64,000 bases of DNA. Origin: Gammaproteobacteria bacterium. GTDB lineage: Bacteria > Pseudomonadota > Gammaproteobacteria > Pseudomonadales > Halieaceae. Position 1 is the first letter of the stretch, and each line of letters starts with the position of its first letter. Below the pieces are notes generated by a model, which was given only the letters and a program-made list of their open reading frames with translations, did not search any database and had not been told where the DNA came from. The translations under genes and the position numbers were made by a program. Positions 43,801 through 52,989 of this stretch are shown here, in pieces. Location of the stretch: positions 372,001 through 436,000 of the forward strand of contig JAUHXH010000002.1 in the NCBI GenBank assembly GCA_030427085.1, written 5' to 3'.

Positions 43801-44896
43801 CCCTGCAGGATTGAGCGGGTTCGCGCTGAATAACCTGCCGGTGGGTGTGGGATTCAGTTACAACAGCGCCACCGGTTTGGCCGATCTGGTGGGCATCAGT
43901 GCCGTGCTGGGCATGGGCGATGTTTTAACCTTCGATTTCAGTTATCTGTCGCCCTCGACGGATGGGTTGGTGCTCCCGGTAGCGGCGTCCATTACCAGCA
44001 GCACCAGCGAACTGGACATGACCAACAACGCAGCCAATGCCTCTACTACCACAACGCCGGCGCTATCGGCTGCACCGCCGCTGCCATCCAGTATTGAGGG
44101 CCACGTGTTCCATGACAACAATGGCAATGGTGTGCAGGATGCGGGTGAGTTGGGAATCCCCGGGGTGACCGTCGCTCTGTCTGGCACCGAGTCGGCTAGC
44201 GTGGTGGTTGGCGCGGACGGCCGCTTCTACTTCCCCAGCCTTGCCGCGGGCACCTACACACTGACCCAGACGCACCCGGCCGGATGGACCGACGGCTCAG
44301 ACACCGCGGGCGCTGCTGGTGGAGACACCAGTGTCAGTGATGTGATCAGCAACATCGTGCTGGCGGCCGGCGTGGATGCCACGGGCTACCGTTTTGCCGA
44401 GGGCCTGGAGCCCACGCTGACCGTCACGGCAACGCCGGTCTGTATCAATGATGTGCCGTGGGTGGACTATCAGGTTGAAAACCTCGGGGCCTGGGCGGCG
44501 GCGTCTGCACCCACCGTTACTATTGAATGGCTGGCTGCCGGCAGCACGGTGGTGGAAACCCTGAATGCTCAGTCGGTTAGCGGCCGCGTCCTGTGGCCAG
44601 GTGCTGCAGTGGACGGTTCGGGGAACGGCGTGGCCTGGCCGGGCTGGCAGTTCACCGGGGGTGCCTGGGTGCAGGTCCCCGACAATCGGCGGCCAACCCT
44701 GACCTTCCAGGCCAGTATTAATCCCACGGGGACCGCGGTGGTGAACTATCCGCCCGCTACACCGGCCTGTGTCGCCGGGCCTCGCGCCGCCCGGGCGAGT
44801 AATCCCAAAGCGGTACCGGTAATGCCGCCGGCAGCCATGGCGGTATTGCTGTTGCTGGTAGTTGCCGTTGCGCGGCGGCGCCTGGTGAGGTCTTAA
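40808..44896 (+). CDS. Large secreted DUF11-repeat protein with C-terminal sorting signal
   Basis: 1362 residues from the ATG at 40808, with AGGGG just upstream and a signal peptide ending near AHGEG. The N-terminal about 550 residues are not recognised (rich in Gly, Asn, Tyr, with Cys pairs). Four tandem DUF11-like beta-sandwich repeats of about 130 residues follow (42491-44072), then an SdrD-B/Cna-B-like domain (GHVFHDNNGNGVQDAGELGI, about 1097-1200) and an Ig-like domain. The end is PVMPP, a hydrophobic span and RRRLVRS, the tripartite layout of CTERM sorting signals. Probably surface-anchored or released; adhesion or a structural role is inference. Confidence 0.87.
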   Translation: MTYKLFSLPSQAVAASLLILFSGVAHGEGSRSLYPASYPASGSRANLDLQPGQHYMNRVLRRGFNYVYAEAGEYIVLGSSNIANGGDIDLYWPQDFGVPGDETLPATPDFSCSGGPGNVGDLGAHYYGSGVGQIADRDEELAGPNSADNSITVTDGFEPCAYEVPVTGIYGVQFGGATSGASNPTGSVATVSSSQNSVAAWDIVVRADATSTTDVNGRVYTYAFLGYTAGNSRPVYSTLYYVTSDGYRYQQDMRGLDPNGYALYANTFGFLDNSEPLYRTLRGNNAQVSNLPLGVAAQPAEFPIFFSDIGPGAAAEAEAELVLGALGIPLVPPSPQIADVTFTGALGTGQTSTGVGGTFEFTTTDTVSYEIVISRDGVDYDPANPLNRMLTGIAYTGLHQVEWDGLDNNQEPFPASATPYDYRAYGRNGEVHFPIIDAENNNTALSPSEPGGGPTITRLNGTLPGDRTVFFDDRGYVTSSGETVGTLNGDLCDAAVPAAASPDVNLEGVDSATEYRAWQNGANRNSDCASDAGWGDAKGVNLWTYFLTPEVSQQLVILDTTVDVATQVSAPALAEPGDTVQGTFSFGNNGASSAAGVTYTMSLTSGLSGVSFDNLPVGVSASYNSATGVVTLSGLPAALAASERYSGMTFSYTAPATGSVTANTQITTTDTDDLPANNAASATTSVGQVDLSAQVTGWPTQMSPGEVITGSVLFSNLGAQNATDVTYSLSVGDPGSAPASLTFTSVPPGVTPSYNPATGVVTLTGMPETLPAGQLRSLSFETVAPNTMGDTLIVRTAIDLSAVGLSDAVPANNSDDATATVVLLDPAVSITGVASDVEIGATVSGTVTFSNSGNISADGLSYTLQIGDPGDLPGGVLFPGLPHGVDAIYNSSTGVVSLSGLPTSLSAGESIDLAFSYTAPMDASQVIPVTATIATTGSDHDTSNNSAAVSTALYAAELSASVTGVPATVTAGDPVVGSVTFANTGDTDASGVVYQLAFPAGLSGFALNNLPVGVGFSYNSATGLADLVGISAVLGMGDVLTFDFSYLSPSTDGLVLPVAASITSSTSELDMTNNAANASTTTTPALSAAPPLPSSIEGHVFHDNNGNGVQDAGELGIPGVTVALSGTESASVVVGADGRFYFPSLAAGTYTLTQTHPAGWTDGSDTAGAAGGDTSVSDVISNIVLAAGVDATGYRFAEGLEPTLTVTATPVCINDVPWVDYQVENLGAWAAASAPTVTIEWLAAGSTVVETLNAQSVSGRVLWPGAAVDGSGNGVAWPGWQFTGGAWVQVPDNRRPTLTFQASINPTGTAVVNYPPATPACVAGPRAARASNPKAVPVMPPAAMAVLLLLVVAVARRRLVRS
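42491..44072 (+). repeat. Four tandem DUF11-type coding repeats
   Basis: Unit starts are near 42491, 42872, 43280 and 43673. Each unit repeats the order of a short strand, a G(T/S)V(T/L)F(S/A)N block, a (G)V(T)Y(S)L block, an (L)P(V/H)GV...YN(S/P)(A/S)TG(V)V block and a closing (T)NN(A)A. The repeats have diverged at DNA level, indicating an old duplication under selection. Confidence 0.85.
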
Positions 44897-44907
44897 CGCG
44901 CGCTGAT

Positions 44908-44946
44908 AAAAAAGCCCCGGCTGATTGGCTCAGCCGGGGCTTTTTT
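44908..44946. terminator. Strong bidirectional intrinsic terminator
   Basis: A 17-bp stem, AAAAAAGCCCCGGCTGA paired with its complement at 44930-44946, encloses loop TTGGC. Each arm ends in a run of T on its own strand, so it can stop both the DUF11 gene (plus) and rpoD (minus). Confidence 0.95.
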
Positions 44947-44968
44947 GTGCGCGATGTGAACGTGCTAC

Positions 44969-46783
44969 TCAGCTTTCATCCAGGAAGCTGCGCAGGTAGT
45001 CCGAACGGCTCGGGTGACGCAGCTTGCGAAGGGCTTTCGCTTCGATCTGGCGAATCCGCTCGCGGGTTACGTCAAACTGTTTGCCCACTTCTTCCAGGGT
45101 GTGGTCGGTGTTCATGCCGATACCGAAGCGCATGCGCAGTACCTTGGCTTCGCGTGCGGTCAGGCCGGCCAGTACATCCTTGGTGGCCTCGGACAGACCC
45201 TGGCCCGTAGCGGCATCCACCGGTGAGGAAATGGTGGAGTCCTCGATGAAGTCGCCCAGGTGGGAGTCTTCGTCGTCGCCGATGGGCGTCTCCATGGAGA
45301 TCGGTTCCTTGGCGATTTTCAGGACTTTGCGGACTTTGTCTTCCGGCATGTCCATACGCTCGCCCAGCTCTTCCGGGGTGGGTTCGCGGCCCATCTCCTG
45401 CAGCATCTGGCGAGAGATACGGTTCAGCTTGTTGATCGTCTCGATCATATGCACCGGGATACGGATGGTCCGGGCCTGGTCCGCAATAGAGCGGGTGATG
45501 GCCTGGCGAATCCACCAGGTGGCGTAGGTCGAGAACTTGTAACCGCGGCGGTATTCAAACTTGTCTACCGCTTTCATCAGGCCGATGTTGCCTTCCTGAA
45601 TCAGGTCCAGGAACTGGAGGCCGCGGTTGGTGTACTTCTTGGCGATGGAGATCACCAGGCGCAGGTTGGCCTCCACCATTTCCTTCTTGGCGCGGCGGGC
45701 ACGGGCTTCGCCCATGGACATCTTGCGGTTGATTTCCTTGATGTCGCTGACCTGCAGGCTGGTGTGCTCCTCGATCTGGTTGATGCGACGCTGGAGGCGC
45801 AGGATCTCGTCCTTCTCATGGCCCAGGCGAGTGGCCCAGTCGGCCTTCTTGCGAGTGTGTTTGCCCACCCACTTCAGATCGCCTTCGCTGCCCTGGAAGG
45901 TGGTGATGAACTCCTTGCGGGGCATGCCACAGCGGCGTACCGCGATGGTCATGATTTCGCGTTCTTGCGCACGTACCGCAGCCAGCGCGTCGCGCGCTTC
46001 CTGGGTCATGGGATCGAAAATGCGTGGGGTCAGCTTGAAGAACTTGAACAGCTCGCCGAGCTTGTCCAGTTCTTTGGTGGCGTCAGCGCTGTTGCGGCCT
46101 TTGGCCTCGATGGCCTTTTCCGCCTTGTTGAACTGGCGCTTGAGCGCGGTGAAGCGCTTTTTCGCCTCTACCGGATCGGGGCCGGAGTCGGTCTCGGAAT
46201 CGTCGTCATCGTTTTCGGCTTTGCTGGCCTGCGCGGCTGCTACTTCGGCGGCGGAAGGTACGTTGTCTTCTGGGTCGAGATAGCCCACCAGTACGTCTGC
46301 CAGGCGGCGCTCTTCTTTGGCTACCAGCGCGTACTCGTCCAGCACGGATTCCACCGCGCCAGGGTAGTGAGCCAGGGCGGCCATCAATTCGCGGATACCT
46401 TCCTCGATGCGCTTGGCGATGACAATTTCGCCTTCGCGGGTCAGCAGCTCTACGGTGCCCATCTCACGCATGTACATGCGTACCGGGTCGGTGGTGCGGC
46501 CCGCTTCGGTTTCCACCGCAGCCAGTGCGGCAGCGGCTTCGGCGGCGGCGATGTCATCGGCGCTTGAATCGCCTTCCACCATGAGCAACTCATCGGCGTC
46601 CGGTGCTTGTTCAAACACCTGGATGCCCATGTCGTTGATCATCTGGATAATGTCTTCGACCTGATCCGGATCGGAGATATCCTGAGGCAGGTGATCGTTG
46701 ACCTCGGCGTAGGTGAGGTAGCCCTGCTCCTTACCCTTGGCGATCAGGCTCTTCAGGCGAGACTGCTGTTGAACGTCGGCCAT
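44969..46783 (-). CDS. rpoD: RNA polymerase sigma-70 (RpoD)
   Basis: Primary sigma factor of 604 residues, close to the usual gammaproteobacterial length. Region 1.1, region 1.2 ([13 protein letters not shown]), the large non-conserved domain, region 2 ([34 protein letters not shown]), region 3 and region 4.2 ([19 protein letters not shown]) are all present. AAGGA lies 11 bases before the ATG. Last gene of the rpsU operon, with its own promoter in the gap after dnaG. Confidence 0.98.
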   Translation of the reverse strand: MADVQQQSRLKSLIAKGKEQGYLTYAEVNDHLPQDISDPDQVEDIIQMINDMGIQVFEQAPDADELLMVEGDSSADDIAAAEAAAALAAVETEAGRTTDPVRMYMREMGTVELLTREGEIVIAKRIEEGIRELMAALAHYPGAVESVLDEYALVAKEERRLADVLVGYLDPEDNVPSAAEVAAAQASKAENDDDDSETDSGPDPVEAKKRFTALKRQFNKAEKAIEAKGRNSADATKELDKLGELFKFFKLTPRIFDPMTQEARDALAAVRAQEREIMTIAVRRCGMPRKEFITTFQGSEGDLKWVGKHTRKKADWATRLGHEKDEILRLQRRINQIEEHTSLQVSDIKEINRKMSMGEARARRAKKEMVEANLRLVISIAKKYTNRGLQFLDLIQEGNIGLMKAVDKFEYRRGYKFSTYATWWIRQAITRSIADQARTIRIPVHMIETINKLNRISRQMLQEMGREPTPEELGERMDMPEDKVRKVLKIAKEPISMETPIGDDEDSHLGDFIEDSTISSPVDAATGQGLSEATKDVLAGLTAREAKVLRMRFGIGMNTDHTLEEVGKQFDVTRERIRQIEAKALRKLRHPSRSDYLRSFLDES

Positions 46784-46833
46784 AAAATCTATGATCCTTG
46801 AAACGTAAATATGTAAACGAAAGTTAGCCGCCC

Positions 46834-46842
46834 ATTATACCA
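46834..46842 (-). promoter_or_regulatory. Extended -10 promoter of rpoD
   Basis: TGGTATAAT on the minus strand is a perfect TATAAT with the TGn extension, 50 bases before the rpoD ATG. No good -35 lies at the right spacing, as is common for extended -10 promoters. It would let rpoD be transcribed apart from the operon promoter. Confidence 0.75.
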
Positions 46843-46955
46843 GAAGTTACTGCTTACTCGCGAAACTCCGGTGATTTTTTACCCAATCAGGGCAGGCGCG
46901 TTCCGTGCGGAAAATGAGGCGGCAAGCGGCGTCGGCCGGTAATCGGGGTGCGTGG

Positions 46956-48836
46956 TCAGCCCGGACCGCGATGTTTGCGTAATTGCGTGAGTTGCGACAG
47001 CTTCTCTTTGAGTCTGAGCTTGTCCAGTTCGCTCATGTCAGCGTAGTTGGCGCCCCTGAGTTTGTCGACTTCTGCCTCCAGTTCCATCCGGCTCATTTGT
47101 CGTGACAGGGACTCTATGGTGTCGCAAAACTGTTGTTCAATCCCCTCACCGGGAATTAATCGCTCCTGACTGGCCAGCCGGTTCATCAATTCGCCTTCGG
47201 GGGTGCCGTGGCGGTAGCCCATCAGGCGGGCGTAACTCATTTGCGGGTCGCTGTGCAGGGTGCCGATCAAATCCCGCAGCAGGGCGATGTCTGCGCCGCT
47301 CAAACCTTCCAGGCTTTCCTTGCGCACACTGGCGGCCACCGAGGGTTGGTGCAGCAGCAGTGCGATGGCCGACTGGGCGAGGTTGGAAAACCCCCGTGGC
47401 CGCGGTTGCGCCGGGCGCTGTACCGGCTCGGCAGGGGGCGGCGGCTCGTGCGACTGTGGGGCGGCGTTTTCCGGCGTCGAGTTGGAGTGGAAGCTGGCCT
47501 CTGTAAGGGGCTCGGGAATAGCTTCCGGCGGCGGCTCCGGCGGTGTCAGTGCCGCCAGTGATTCGCGTGTCAGGCCGGTGCGCTGGGCCAGCGCGTCGAA
47601 CATCAGCTCCCGATACACCCCCGTTGGCAGGCGGTTGAGGTAGGGCAGGGCCAGCTTGGACATCCGCGCCTTACCGTCCAGGGAGAGGGTATTGAGCCCC
47701 TCGCCGGCCACCTCGAACAGGAAGTCTTCCAGCGGCATGGCATTGTCGATCAGGTGCAGCAAGTGGTCGGCGCCACGGGCGCGCACCAGCGTGTCGGGAT
47801 CTTCGCCGTCGGGCAAAAACAGGAAGCGTGCCTGTCGACCGTCTTCCATGTTCGGCAGAGTCGCTTCCATCGCTCGCTGCGCCGCCTTACGGCCGGCTTC
47901 ATCGCCGTCGAAGCAGAACACCACTTCGGGCACCATGCGGAAGATGCGCTGCAGGTGCGTCTCGCTCGTGGCGGTACCCAGGGTGGCCACGGCGTAGTTG
48001 ATATCGTGCTGGGCCAGGGCAATCACATCCATGTAGCCCTCTACCACCAGGATGCGTTGCAGGCTGCGGTTGTGTTTGCGCGCCTGATACAGCCCGTAGA
48101 GCTCGCGCCCTTTGTGAAAAACCGGGGTTTCCGGGGAGTTCAGGTATTTGGGTTTGTCGTCACCCAGCACCCGGCCGCCGAAGGCGATGACCCGGCCGCG
48201 CTGATCCCGAATGGGGAAAATCACCCGGTCGCGGAAGCGATCGTAACGCCGGCCAGCGTCGTTTTGTACCAGCAGGCCCGCTTCGGTCAGTGCGTTGCGG
48301 CCGGCGTCGTCCTGGGCCAGGGCCTTCATCAGGTTGTCCCAACCCGGCGGGGCGAAACCCAGATCAAAGCGCGCGGCGATCTCTCCGCTAAGGCCGCGTT
48401 GTTTCAGGTAGTCCACCGCACGGCGCGCTTCCGGGTGGCGGCGCAACTGCTGGCCGTACCACTGGGCGGCCTTGTCCAGCAGGTCGTACAGGGCCTGGTG
48501 TTGCTCGCGCCGCTGCTGGTCGCGTTCGCTGCTCTCTTCCCGCGGTACCTCCAGCCCCACCGTTGCGGCGAGGTTGTCCACCGCCTGGGGGAACTCGAGG
48601 TTCTCGTAATCCATGACGAAGCCCAGGGCATTGCCGCCGGCGCCACAGCCGAAACAGTAGTAAAACTGCTTGTCGGGATTAACGCTGAAGGAGGGGGTCT
48701 TTTCGTCGTGGAAGGGGCAGAGCGCGGAGTAGTTTTTGCCGGTCTTTTTCAGTTTGACCCGGCGGTCGACCACATCAACGATATCCACCCGGTCGAGCAG
48801 GGTGTCCAGAAAGGATTGTGGGATACGTCCGGCCAT
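46956..48836 (-). CDS. dnaG: DNA primase
   Basis: Makes RNA primers for replication. 626 residues: N-terminal CHC2 zinc ribbon (CPFHDEKTPSFSV ... YYCFGCGAGG), TOPRIM domain (VVEGYMDVIAL, CFDGDEAG) and a C-terminal DnaB-binding helical domain. A Pro/Glu-rich linker (about 440-500) joins the catalytic and helicase-binding domains. No clear Shine-Dalgarno precedes the ATG, which may keep primase synthesis low, a known feature of this operon in other bacteria. Confidence 0.97.
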   Translation of the reverse strand: MAGRIPQSFLDTLLDRVDIVDVVDRRVKLKKTGKNYSALCPFHDEKTPSFSVNPDKQFYYCFGCGAGGNALGFVMDYENLEFPQAVDNLAATVGLEVPREESSERDQQRREQHQALYDLLDKAAQWYGQQLRRHPEARRAVDYLKQRGLSGEIAARFDLGFAPPGWDNLMKALAQDDAGRNALTEAGLLVQNDAGRRYDRFRDRVIFPIRDQRGRVIAFGGRVLGDDKPKYLNSPETPVFHKGRELYGLYQARKHNRSLQRILVVEGYMDVIALAQHDINYAVATLGTATSETHLQRIFRMVPEVVFCFDGDEAGRKAAQRAMEATLPNMEDGRQARFLFLPDGEDPDTLVRARGADHLLHLIDNAMPLEDFLFEVAGEGLNTLSLDGKARMSKLALPYLNRLPTGVYRELMFDALAQRTGLTRESLAALTPPEPPPEAIPEPLTEASFHSNSTPENAAPQSHEPPPPAEPVQRPAQPRPRGFSNLAQSAIALLLHQPSVAASVRKESLEGLSGADIALLRDLIGTLHSDPQMSYARLMGYRHGTPEGELMNRLASQERLIPGEGIEQQFCDTIESLSRQMSRMELEAEVDKLRGANYADMSELDKLRLKEKLSQLTQLRKHRGPG

Positions 48837-48951
48837 TGTGCGCTGTGCAGCTTGGGGTCAACGGCCTATTGAATCACGGCCACCGACCGGGAACAAAGAA
48901 AGGATACGGTTGTGTGTGCTGTGCCCGATAGGGGCAGAAAGGCCGGCGTGT

Positions 48952-49407
48952 TTAGCCAGCCAGTCGGGATTTAACCAGTTTGCTCACGGCGCCCATGTCG
49001 GCGCGGCCCTGCAACTTGGGCTTGAGCTGGCCCATGACGGCGCCCATGGCTTGCATGCCGGTGCCGTCTGCTTCCGCGATGGCGGCGTCTACCAGTGCCG
49101 TGAGCTCGTCCTCAGACAGGGGGGCGGGCAGGAATTCCTGGATCACGGCGATCTCGGACAGCTCTTGCTGTTCCAGCTCGCTGCGGCCGGCGTCGGCGTA
49201 CTGCGTGGCGGAGTCGCGACGTTGCTTGACCATTTTGTCGAGCACGGCCAGCACGCGGGCGTCGTCTATCTCGACCCGTTCATCGACTTCGATGCGCTTG
49301 AACTCGGCTTGAATCAGCCGGATGGTGCTCAACCGTTCCTTGTCGCGTGCCTTCATCGCCGCCTTCATGGCGGCGTTGATGCTGTCCTTGAGGGGGGAAT
49401 CGCTCAC
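48952..49407 (-). CDS. yqeY: GatB/YqeY domain protein
   Basis: 151 residues with the YqeY tRNA-amidotransferase-like helical domain (SINAAMKAAMKARDKERLS, EFLPAPLSEDEL, MGAVMGQLKPKLQGRADM). Family members resemble the tail of GatB and may bind tRNA, but the role is unproven. GTG start at 49407, 17 bases after rpsU and without a clear Shine-Dalgarno, so it is probably translated by coupling. Confidence 0.93.
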   Translation of the reverse strand: MSDSPLKDSINAAMKAAMKARDKERLSTIRLIQAEFKRIEVDERVEIDDARVLAVLDKMVKQRRDSATQYADAGRSELEQQELSEIAVIQEFLPAPLSEDELTALVDAAIAEADGTGMQAMGAVMGQLKPKLQGRADMGAVSKLVKSRLAG

Positions 49408-49424
49408 GGATTCAGCGCCAGTAC

Positions 49425-49640
49425 TCAGTACAGGCGGACGCGCTTGCGGTTTTCCCGGGAGAGCTTCTTCAGGTGACGCTTAACGGCGGCTGCGGCAGCG
49501 CGTTTGCGTACAGTAGTCGGCTTTTCGTAGTGCTCACGGCGACGAACTTCAGCCAGTACGCCGGCTTTTTCGCAGGAGCGCTTGAAACGGCGCAGGGCTA
49601 CGTCAAAAGGCTCGTTTTCCTTGATTTTGATGTGTGGCAT
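49425..49640 (-). CDS. rpsU: 30S ribosomal protein S21
   Basis: 71 residues, exactly the family length: [13 protein letters not shown] at the start, [18 protein letters not shown] in the middle and an Arg/Lys-rich end ([10 protein letters not shown]). S21 helps 16S anti-Shine-Dalgarno pairing during initiation. First gene of the macromolecular synthesis operon. Confidence 0.98.
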   Translation of the reverse strand: MPHIKIKENEPFDVALRRFKRSCEKAGVLAEVRRREHYEKPTTVRKRAAAAAVKRHLKKLSRENRKRVRLY

Positions 49641-49714
49641 TAAGGTAATTACCCATTCCAGTTAACTATTAAGGCGCAGGCTCATCTCGACCTGCAACTC
49701 CTCGAAGGGCGCGC

Positions 49715-49743
49715 ATTCTATACTTATCCCCGGTATATTGCAA
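49715..49743 (-). promoter_or_regulatory. Sigma-70 promoter of rpsU operon
   Basis: On the minus strand, TTGCAA (49743-49738) and TAGAAT (49720-49715) are separated by exactly 17 bases. This is about 70 bases before the rpsU ATG and is the most convincing promoter for the four-gene operon. Confidence 0.75.
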
Positions 49744-49846
49744 AGTCTGAACAGGGCGAAATTGTGCGCCTGGGGGCGGTCGCATCTGGCCACGCCCGCG
49801 GTGCCTGCCGTATCATGCGCCCACTTTATAGAGCGAGGGCGCACGT

Positions 49847-50881
49847 GTGCTGATTCTGGGGCTGGAAACCTCCTGCGACGAGACCGGTGTGGCGGTATTT
49901 GATACTGACCGCGGCCTGTTGGCGGATGCCCTGCACAGTCAGGTGGATGTGCATGTGGAATACGGCGGCGTGGTACCGGAACTGGCCTCTCGCGACCATG
50001 TGCGCAAGGCCCTGCCGCTGATCGAGCAGGTGATGGCAGAAGCGGGTGTTACCGGGTCTGATCTCGACGGTGTAGCTTACACGGCCGGCCCGGGGTTGGT
50101 GGGAGCACTGATGGTGGGGGCAACCCTGGCCCGTTCCCTGGCCCTGGGGTGGGGTATTCCGGCACTGGGGGTGCACCACATGGAGGGGCATTTGCTGGCC
50201 CCCATGTTGGAGGATGAGCGCCCTGAGTTCCCCTTCGTCGCGTTGCTGGTCTCCGGTGGTCACACCCAGTTGGTTCGCGTGGACGGCATCGGCCAGTACC
50301 GCCTGTTGGGGGAGTCGGTGGACGACGCCGCCGGCGAAGCCTTCGACAAGGCGGCAAAGATGATGGGTCTGCCCTATCCGGGTGGGCCCCATGTGGCGAA
50401 GCTGGCGGATACCGGCAATCCCGAGCGTTTTGACTTTCCGCGCCCCATGGTAAATCGGCCGGGCCTGGATTTCAGCTTCAGCGGCCTCAAAACCTACACC
50501 TTGAATACATTGGCGGACTGCCGCCGCGACGGTGAACTCAGCGACACTGACAAGGCCGATGTGGCCCGCGCCTTCCAGGATGCCGTGGTCGACACCCTGG
50601 TGATTAAATGCCGCCGTGCGCTCAAGCAGGAGGCCCTGAAAACCCTGGTGATCGCCGGTGGCGTCAGCGCCAATCGCCATCTGCGTGCACGGCTGGAAAG
50701 CGCGCTGGCCAAGGAAGGTGCGCGGGTGTTCTACCCGGCGCCGCGGTTCTGCACCGACAACGGTGCGATGATCGCCTACGCCGGCGCTCAGCGCCTGGCA
50801 GCCGGGCAGTGCGATTCGGGCGAGAGCACGGTGCGCCCGCGCTGGCCGATGGAAGAGTTGCCGCCGGTGGCCGCCGCATGA
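49847..50881 (+). CDS. tsaD: tRNA N6-threonylcarbamoyladenosine transferase TsaD
   Basis: Transfers the threonylcarbamoyl group to A37 of ANN-decoding tRNAs, with TsaB/TsaE. 344 residues; [13 protein letters not shown] at the start, the metal-binding [15 protein letters not shown] and the late [10 protein letters not shown] are all conserved. The start is GTG at 49847 (a second GTG lies 2 bases earlier out of frame). Divergent from rpsU, a common gammaproteobacterial arrangement. Its stop overlaps folB (ATGA). Confidence 0.97.
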   Translation: MLILGLETSCDETGVAVFDTDRGLLADALHSQVDVHVEYGGVVPELASRDHVRKALPLIEQVMAEAGVTGSDLDGVAYTAGPGLVGALMVGATLARSLALGWGIPALGVHHMEGHLLAPMLEDERPEFPFVALLVSGGHTQLVRVDGIGQYRLLGESVDDAAGEAFDKAAKMMGLPYPGGPHVAKLADTGNPERFDFPRPMVNRPGLDFSFSGLKTYTLNTLADCRRDGELSDTDKADVARAFQDAVVDTLVIKCRRALKQEALKTLVIAGGVSANRHLRARLESALAKEGARVFYPAPRFCTDNGAMIAYAGAQRLAAGQCDSGESTVRPRWPMEELPPVAAA

Positions 50882-51234
50882 AGGATACGGTGTTCATCCG
50901 CGAGCTGCGCATCGACACGGTGATCGGCCTGCACGATTGGGAACGGCAGATCCGGCAGACCATTGTGCTCAATCTGGAGATGGCCTGGGACAACCGTCCC
51001 GCAGCAGCGGATGAGGCGATCGACAAGGCGCTGGATTACGACGCGGTGTCACAACGCCTGATCCGTTTCATCGGCGACAGCGAGTTCCTGTTAATTGAAA
51101 CCCTGGCCGAGCGCGTGGCCGAGTTGTTACTGGCGGAATTCGGCATTCCCTGGCTGCGGCTGGAAGTATGCAAGCCCGGGGCAGTACCGGAGGCGCAAAC
51201 AGTGGGTGTGCGGATCGAGCGGGGGCAGCGTTAG
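50878..51234 (+). CDS. folB: Dihydroneopterin aldolase
   Basis: Cleaves dihydroneopterin to 6-hydroxymethyl-dihydropterin in folate synthesis. 118 residues: [44 protein letters not shown] and [15 protein letters not shown] are family blocks, with the conserved Tyr and catalytic Lys. The ATG at 50878 overlaps the tsaD stop by 4 bases; the longer open frame inside tsaD is not used. folK abuts it, so the next pathway step is encoded directly downstream. Confidence 0.95.
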   Translation: MKDTVFIRELRIDTVIGLHDWERQIRQTIVLNLEMAWDNRPAAADEAIDKALDYDAVSQRLIRFIGDSEFLLIETLAERVAELLLAEFGIPWLRLEVCKPGAVPEAQTVGVRIERGQR

Positions 51235-51750
51235 GTGGCTCACGTTTTCCTCGGCCTGGGCAGCAATATCGAACGGGAACGCTATATCACGGCCGGCCTG
51301 GATGCGGTGTCGCGCCTGTTCGGGCACTTTGCCTGCTCGCCGGTTTACGACGCGCCCGCGGTGGGGTTTAACGGCGAACCGTTTCTCAATCTGGTGGTGG
51401 AAGTGCGCACTGACCTGTCGGTGGGTGAACTCGCCCGCCAACTGCGCCACATCGAGTATGAACACGGGCGCCCGCAAAATGCCAAACCGCTGGCGCCGCG
51501 GCAACTGGATATCGATTTGCTGCTCTACGACGAGCTTGTGGGTGAGGTTGACGGGGTGGTTTTGCCGCGCGAGGAAATCCTTCGGAATGCCTTTGTGCTG
51601 CGCCCATTGGCGGAACTGGCGCCGGAACAACGTCATCCGCAATTGGAGCGTAGTTTTGCCGAACTGTGGAGTGAATTCGATCAGACTGCGCAGCCCTTGC
51701 GTCGGGTGGATTTTCAGTGGCAGGGCCTGGTTCTGTCGACAGCGGAGTAG
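51235..51750 (+). CDS. folK: 6-hydroxymethyl-dihydropterin pyrophosphokinase
   Basis: Activates the FolB product with ATP before joining to p-aminobenzoate. 171 residues, with LGLGSNI at the N-terminus and the HPPK signature APRQLDIDLLLYD. GTG start directly after the folB stop (TAGGTG), hence coupled translation. It converges on cca with 13 bases between stops. Confidence 0.95.
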   Translation: MAHVFLGLGSNIERERYITAGLDAVSRLFGHFACSPVYDAPAVGFNGEPFLNLVVEVRTDLSVGELARQLRHIEYEHGRPQNAKPLAPRQLDIDLLLYDELVGEVDGVVLPREEILRNAFVLRPLAELAPEQRHPQLERSFAELWSEFDQTAQPLRRVDFQWQGLVLSTAE

Positions 51751-51763
51751 ACTCGCGCCAGCG

Positions 51764-52987
51764 TTACTTTCCCGGGCGCAATTGTTCCAGCGCCGCGATC
51801 CGTCGTTTGGTCAGGGCCTCGCCCAGCGCCTTCCCTTTATAGCCTTCCTCCGCCAGTTCGGCGGCTTTAACGGACTCCACAACGATTAACGCCCGGCGCA
51901 GGTAATCTGCCTGTGGGTAGTCCCGCTCTTCAAACCCGGTGCGTCCACGCGCATCGGCTTCGCAGGCGATCAGGAAGTCTTCGAATTGCTGCGGGCGGCG
52001 CAAGGCATCCACTGCTGTGAGTAGTTTCATCAGGGTTTTGCCACGCAGTTCCAAAGCCCGGTGGCAATGGGTGTGGTACTCCCCGACCCGCTCCGCCAGG
52101 GTCTGGTGCCGTTTGGGTACGGCAAAGCGTTTGCAAACTGCACGGATGGCGGCCACGCCCCGGTGTTCGTGGGCGATATGGCGTGGCCACTCGGATTCTG
52201 GCGTGAGACCTTTGCCGAGGTCGTGCAGCAGCACCGCAAAGCGCACCGCGTCGTCACCGCCGAGTTTCACCGCAGCTTGCAGGGCGAGAAGGGTGTGCAA
52301 GCCGGTATCGATCTCTGGATGATGTTCCGCTACCTGGGGCACGCCAAATAGCCGCTCCACTTCTGGTAACAGCGCCGCAAGCGCGCCGCAGTCGCGCAGC
52401 ACCTGGATGTAAACTTCGGGGTTGGGTTCCGACAGAGCGCGTTGGGTTTCCGTCCAGATGCGCTCTTTGGCCAGGTGATCCAGTTCACCGGAGGCCACAA
52501 TTTCCGTCATCAGGTTGATTGTTTCTTTGGCCACACGAAAACCCAGCGCAGCGTAGCGCGCTGCGAAGCGGGCCACGCGCAGCACCCGCAGTGGGTCTTC
52601 CACGAAGGCGGGCGACACATGGCGCAGCAGACGGGCTGCCAGATCCTGTTGCCCGCCGTAGGGGTCGATGATGGCGCCGGCGTCATCCCGAGCCATGGCA
52701 TTGACCGTCAGGTCGCGTCGAGCCAGGTCTTCTTCCAGCGTTACGTCGGATGCGCAGTGAACTTCGAAGCCGGTATAGCCGTGGCCGCGTTTGCGCTCGG
52801 TGCGGGCCAGGGCATATTCCTCGGCGGTGTCGGGATGTAAAAAAACGGGGAAGTCTTTGCCAACCTGTCGGTAGCCGCGATCCAGCAATTCCCGGGGCGT
52901 GGCGCCCACCACCACCCAATCGCGCTCAACCGGTTCGCGGTCGAGCAGTTCATCGCGTACAGCACCGCCAACCAGGAATATCTGCAT
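51764..52987 (-). CDS. cca: Multifunctional CCA-adding enzyme
   Basis: Adds or repairs tRNA 3' CCA. 407 residues, with the nucleotidyltransferase head ([32 protein letters not shown]), [10 protein letters not shown], the neck ([16 protein letters not shown]) and a C-terminal HD domain ([11 protein letters not shown]), as in the E. coli type with phosphohydrolase activity. The ATG at 52987 follows the apaH stop by 2 bases. The only tRNA in the window already encodes its CCA, so repair is the likely main task. Confidence 0.96.
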   Translation of the reverse strand: MQIFLVGGAVRDELLDREPVERDWVVVGATPRELLDRGYRQVGKDFPVFLHPDTAEEYALARTERKRGHGYTGFEVHCASDVTLEEDLARRDLTVNAMARDDAGAIIDPYGGQQDLAARLLRHVSPAFVEDPLRVLRVARFAARYAALGFRVAKETINLMTEIVASGELDHLAKERIWTETQRALSEPNPEVYIQVLRDCGALAALLPEVERLFGVPQVAEHHPEIDTGLHTLLALQAAVKLGGDDAVRFAVLLHDLGKGLTPESEWPRHIAHEHRGVAAIRAVCKRFAVPKRHQTLAERVGEYHTHCHRALELRGKTLMKLLTAVDALRRPQQFEDFLIACEADARGRTGFEERDYPQADYLRRALIVVESVKAAELAEEGYKGKALGEALTKRRIAALEQLRPGK

Positions 52988-52989
52988 GC

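Noticed and set aside
45260-46567. 435-codon open frame antisense to rpoD
   Set aside because: The minus strand encodes a full, highly conserved sigma-70; the antisense frame has no recognisable motif.
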